DNA of 64,000 nucleotides from the NCBI GenBank assembly GCA_009801085.1, contig VNWV01000013.1:310001-374000 (forward strand), in the 5' to 3' direction. The stretch is from Lasiodiplodia sp. COLG20 (taxonomy: Eukaryota; Ascomycota; Dothideomycetes; Botryosphaeriales; Botryosphaeriaceae). Both the position numbers and the translations under genes were made by a program. Below the pieces are notes generated by a model that saw only the letters and a list, made by a program, of their open reading frames with translations, did no database searches and had not been told where the DNA came from. Numbering within the stretch: position 1 is the first letter of the stretch; every line of letters starts with the position of its first letter. This document shows positions 63,838-64,000 of this stretch, one piece after another.

Positions 63838-64000
63838 CTAATGACGTGTGCCTGCTTCATGAGCGGACGTGCACTCTGCCGTGAGGGCTATGCCGGTGCT
63901 GTACGTGAATCCGACCTTGCGGGCTTCGCGGGTTCCGCACATGAACGCGTCCTGGAGGGCTTCCGATGGGTTCATCTCGGATATGAACATTGCCCGGTTG
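63838..64000 (-). CDS. Possible C-terminal end of an unidentified protein, cut by the window edge
   Basis: A minus-strand frame of 53 codons runs from the window edge to a TAG at 63838-63840. Its composition is protein-like (MNPSEALQDAFMCGTREARK; GFTYSTGIALTAECTSAHE), but no domain is recognisable and it may be non-coding. Confidence 0.3.
   Translation of the reverse strand, partial: NRAMFISEMNPSEALQDAFMCGTREARKVGFTYSTGIALTAECTSAHEAGTRH

Noticed and set aside
1..64000. A single secondary-metabolite gene cluster
   Set aside because: Oxidases, SDR, monooxygenase, dioxygenase and regulators are present, but no polyketide synthase, peptide synthetase, terpene cyclase or prenyltransferase is seen, and the tailoring-type genes are scattered.
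1..64000. tRNA, rRNA, CRISPR array or viral integration
   Set aside because: I found no A/B-box pair with cloverleaf potential, no rRNA segment, no regular spacer repeats and no viral polymerase or capsid reading frame.

Overview
The window reads as nuclear DNA of a filamentous ascomycete (Pezizomycotina). Most genes carry several short introns of about 45-75 nt with GTAAGT-like donors, CTAAC-like branch sites and AG acceptors. The gene content is typical of that group: a HET-like protein, an NB-ARC NLR, Zn2Cys6 factors, ascomycete laccases, Hsp70-like ATPases and small secreted cysteine-rich proteins. I saw no rRNA, tRNA, CRISPR array or prokaryotic operon structure. Exon models were built by hand from reading frames and splice consensus. 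All multi-exon totals are divisible by three, but none has been checked against RNA or a database.

Layout. 0-5.4 kb: the truncated start of a HET-like protein, then a six-exon patatin/NB-ARC/TPR NLR. 5.4-11 kb: a divergent pair of multicopper oxidases, one with all four copper motifs and one membrane-anchored paralogue in which all four motifs are damaged. 11-18 kb: a fold-back repeat, an F-box protein, a 66-aa knottin-like secreted peptide and a 167-bp TIR element. 18-25.5 kb: a short-chain dehydrogenase, a large secreted glycosidase interrupted by an in-frame TGA, and a secreted protein of unknown function. 28-38 kb: a TauD-like dioxygenase convergent with a Zn2Cys6 factor, a GNAT acetyltransferase, a secreted cytochrome fused to cytochrome b561, and a second Zn2Cys6 factor behind a duplicated 157-bp promoter unit. 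39-43 kb: a small secreted protein, an arginase with an altered C-terminus, and a decayed ankyrin-repeat gene. 43.6-50.6 kb: an Hsp70-like ATPase, a coiled-coil protein, a broken ORF and a protein with repeated dsRNA-binding-like domains. 51.5-57.7 kb: a decayed GH3 beta-glucosidase, a T5orf172-domain protein, a 10-cysteine secreted protein beside a small TIR element, and an AAA+ ATPase fragment. 57.9-64 kb: a FAD monooxygenase, a second Hsp70-like ATPase and an unidentified partial ORF at the edge.

The region looks accessory rather than housekeeping. It combines self/non-self recognition genes, secreted enzymes and peptides, transcription factors, and several genes in decay. The GH3 decay is partly by CAG-to-TAG changes, which would fit repeat-induced point mutation. 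The strongest candidates for new biology are the active/dead copper-oxidase pair, the two newly assembled cysteine-rich secreted proteins (one with inhibitor-cystine-knot spacing), and the glycosidase whose stop codon lies just before an in-frame cryptic splice acceptor.
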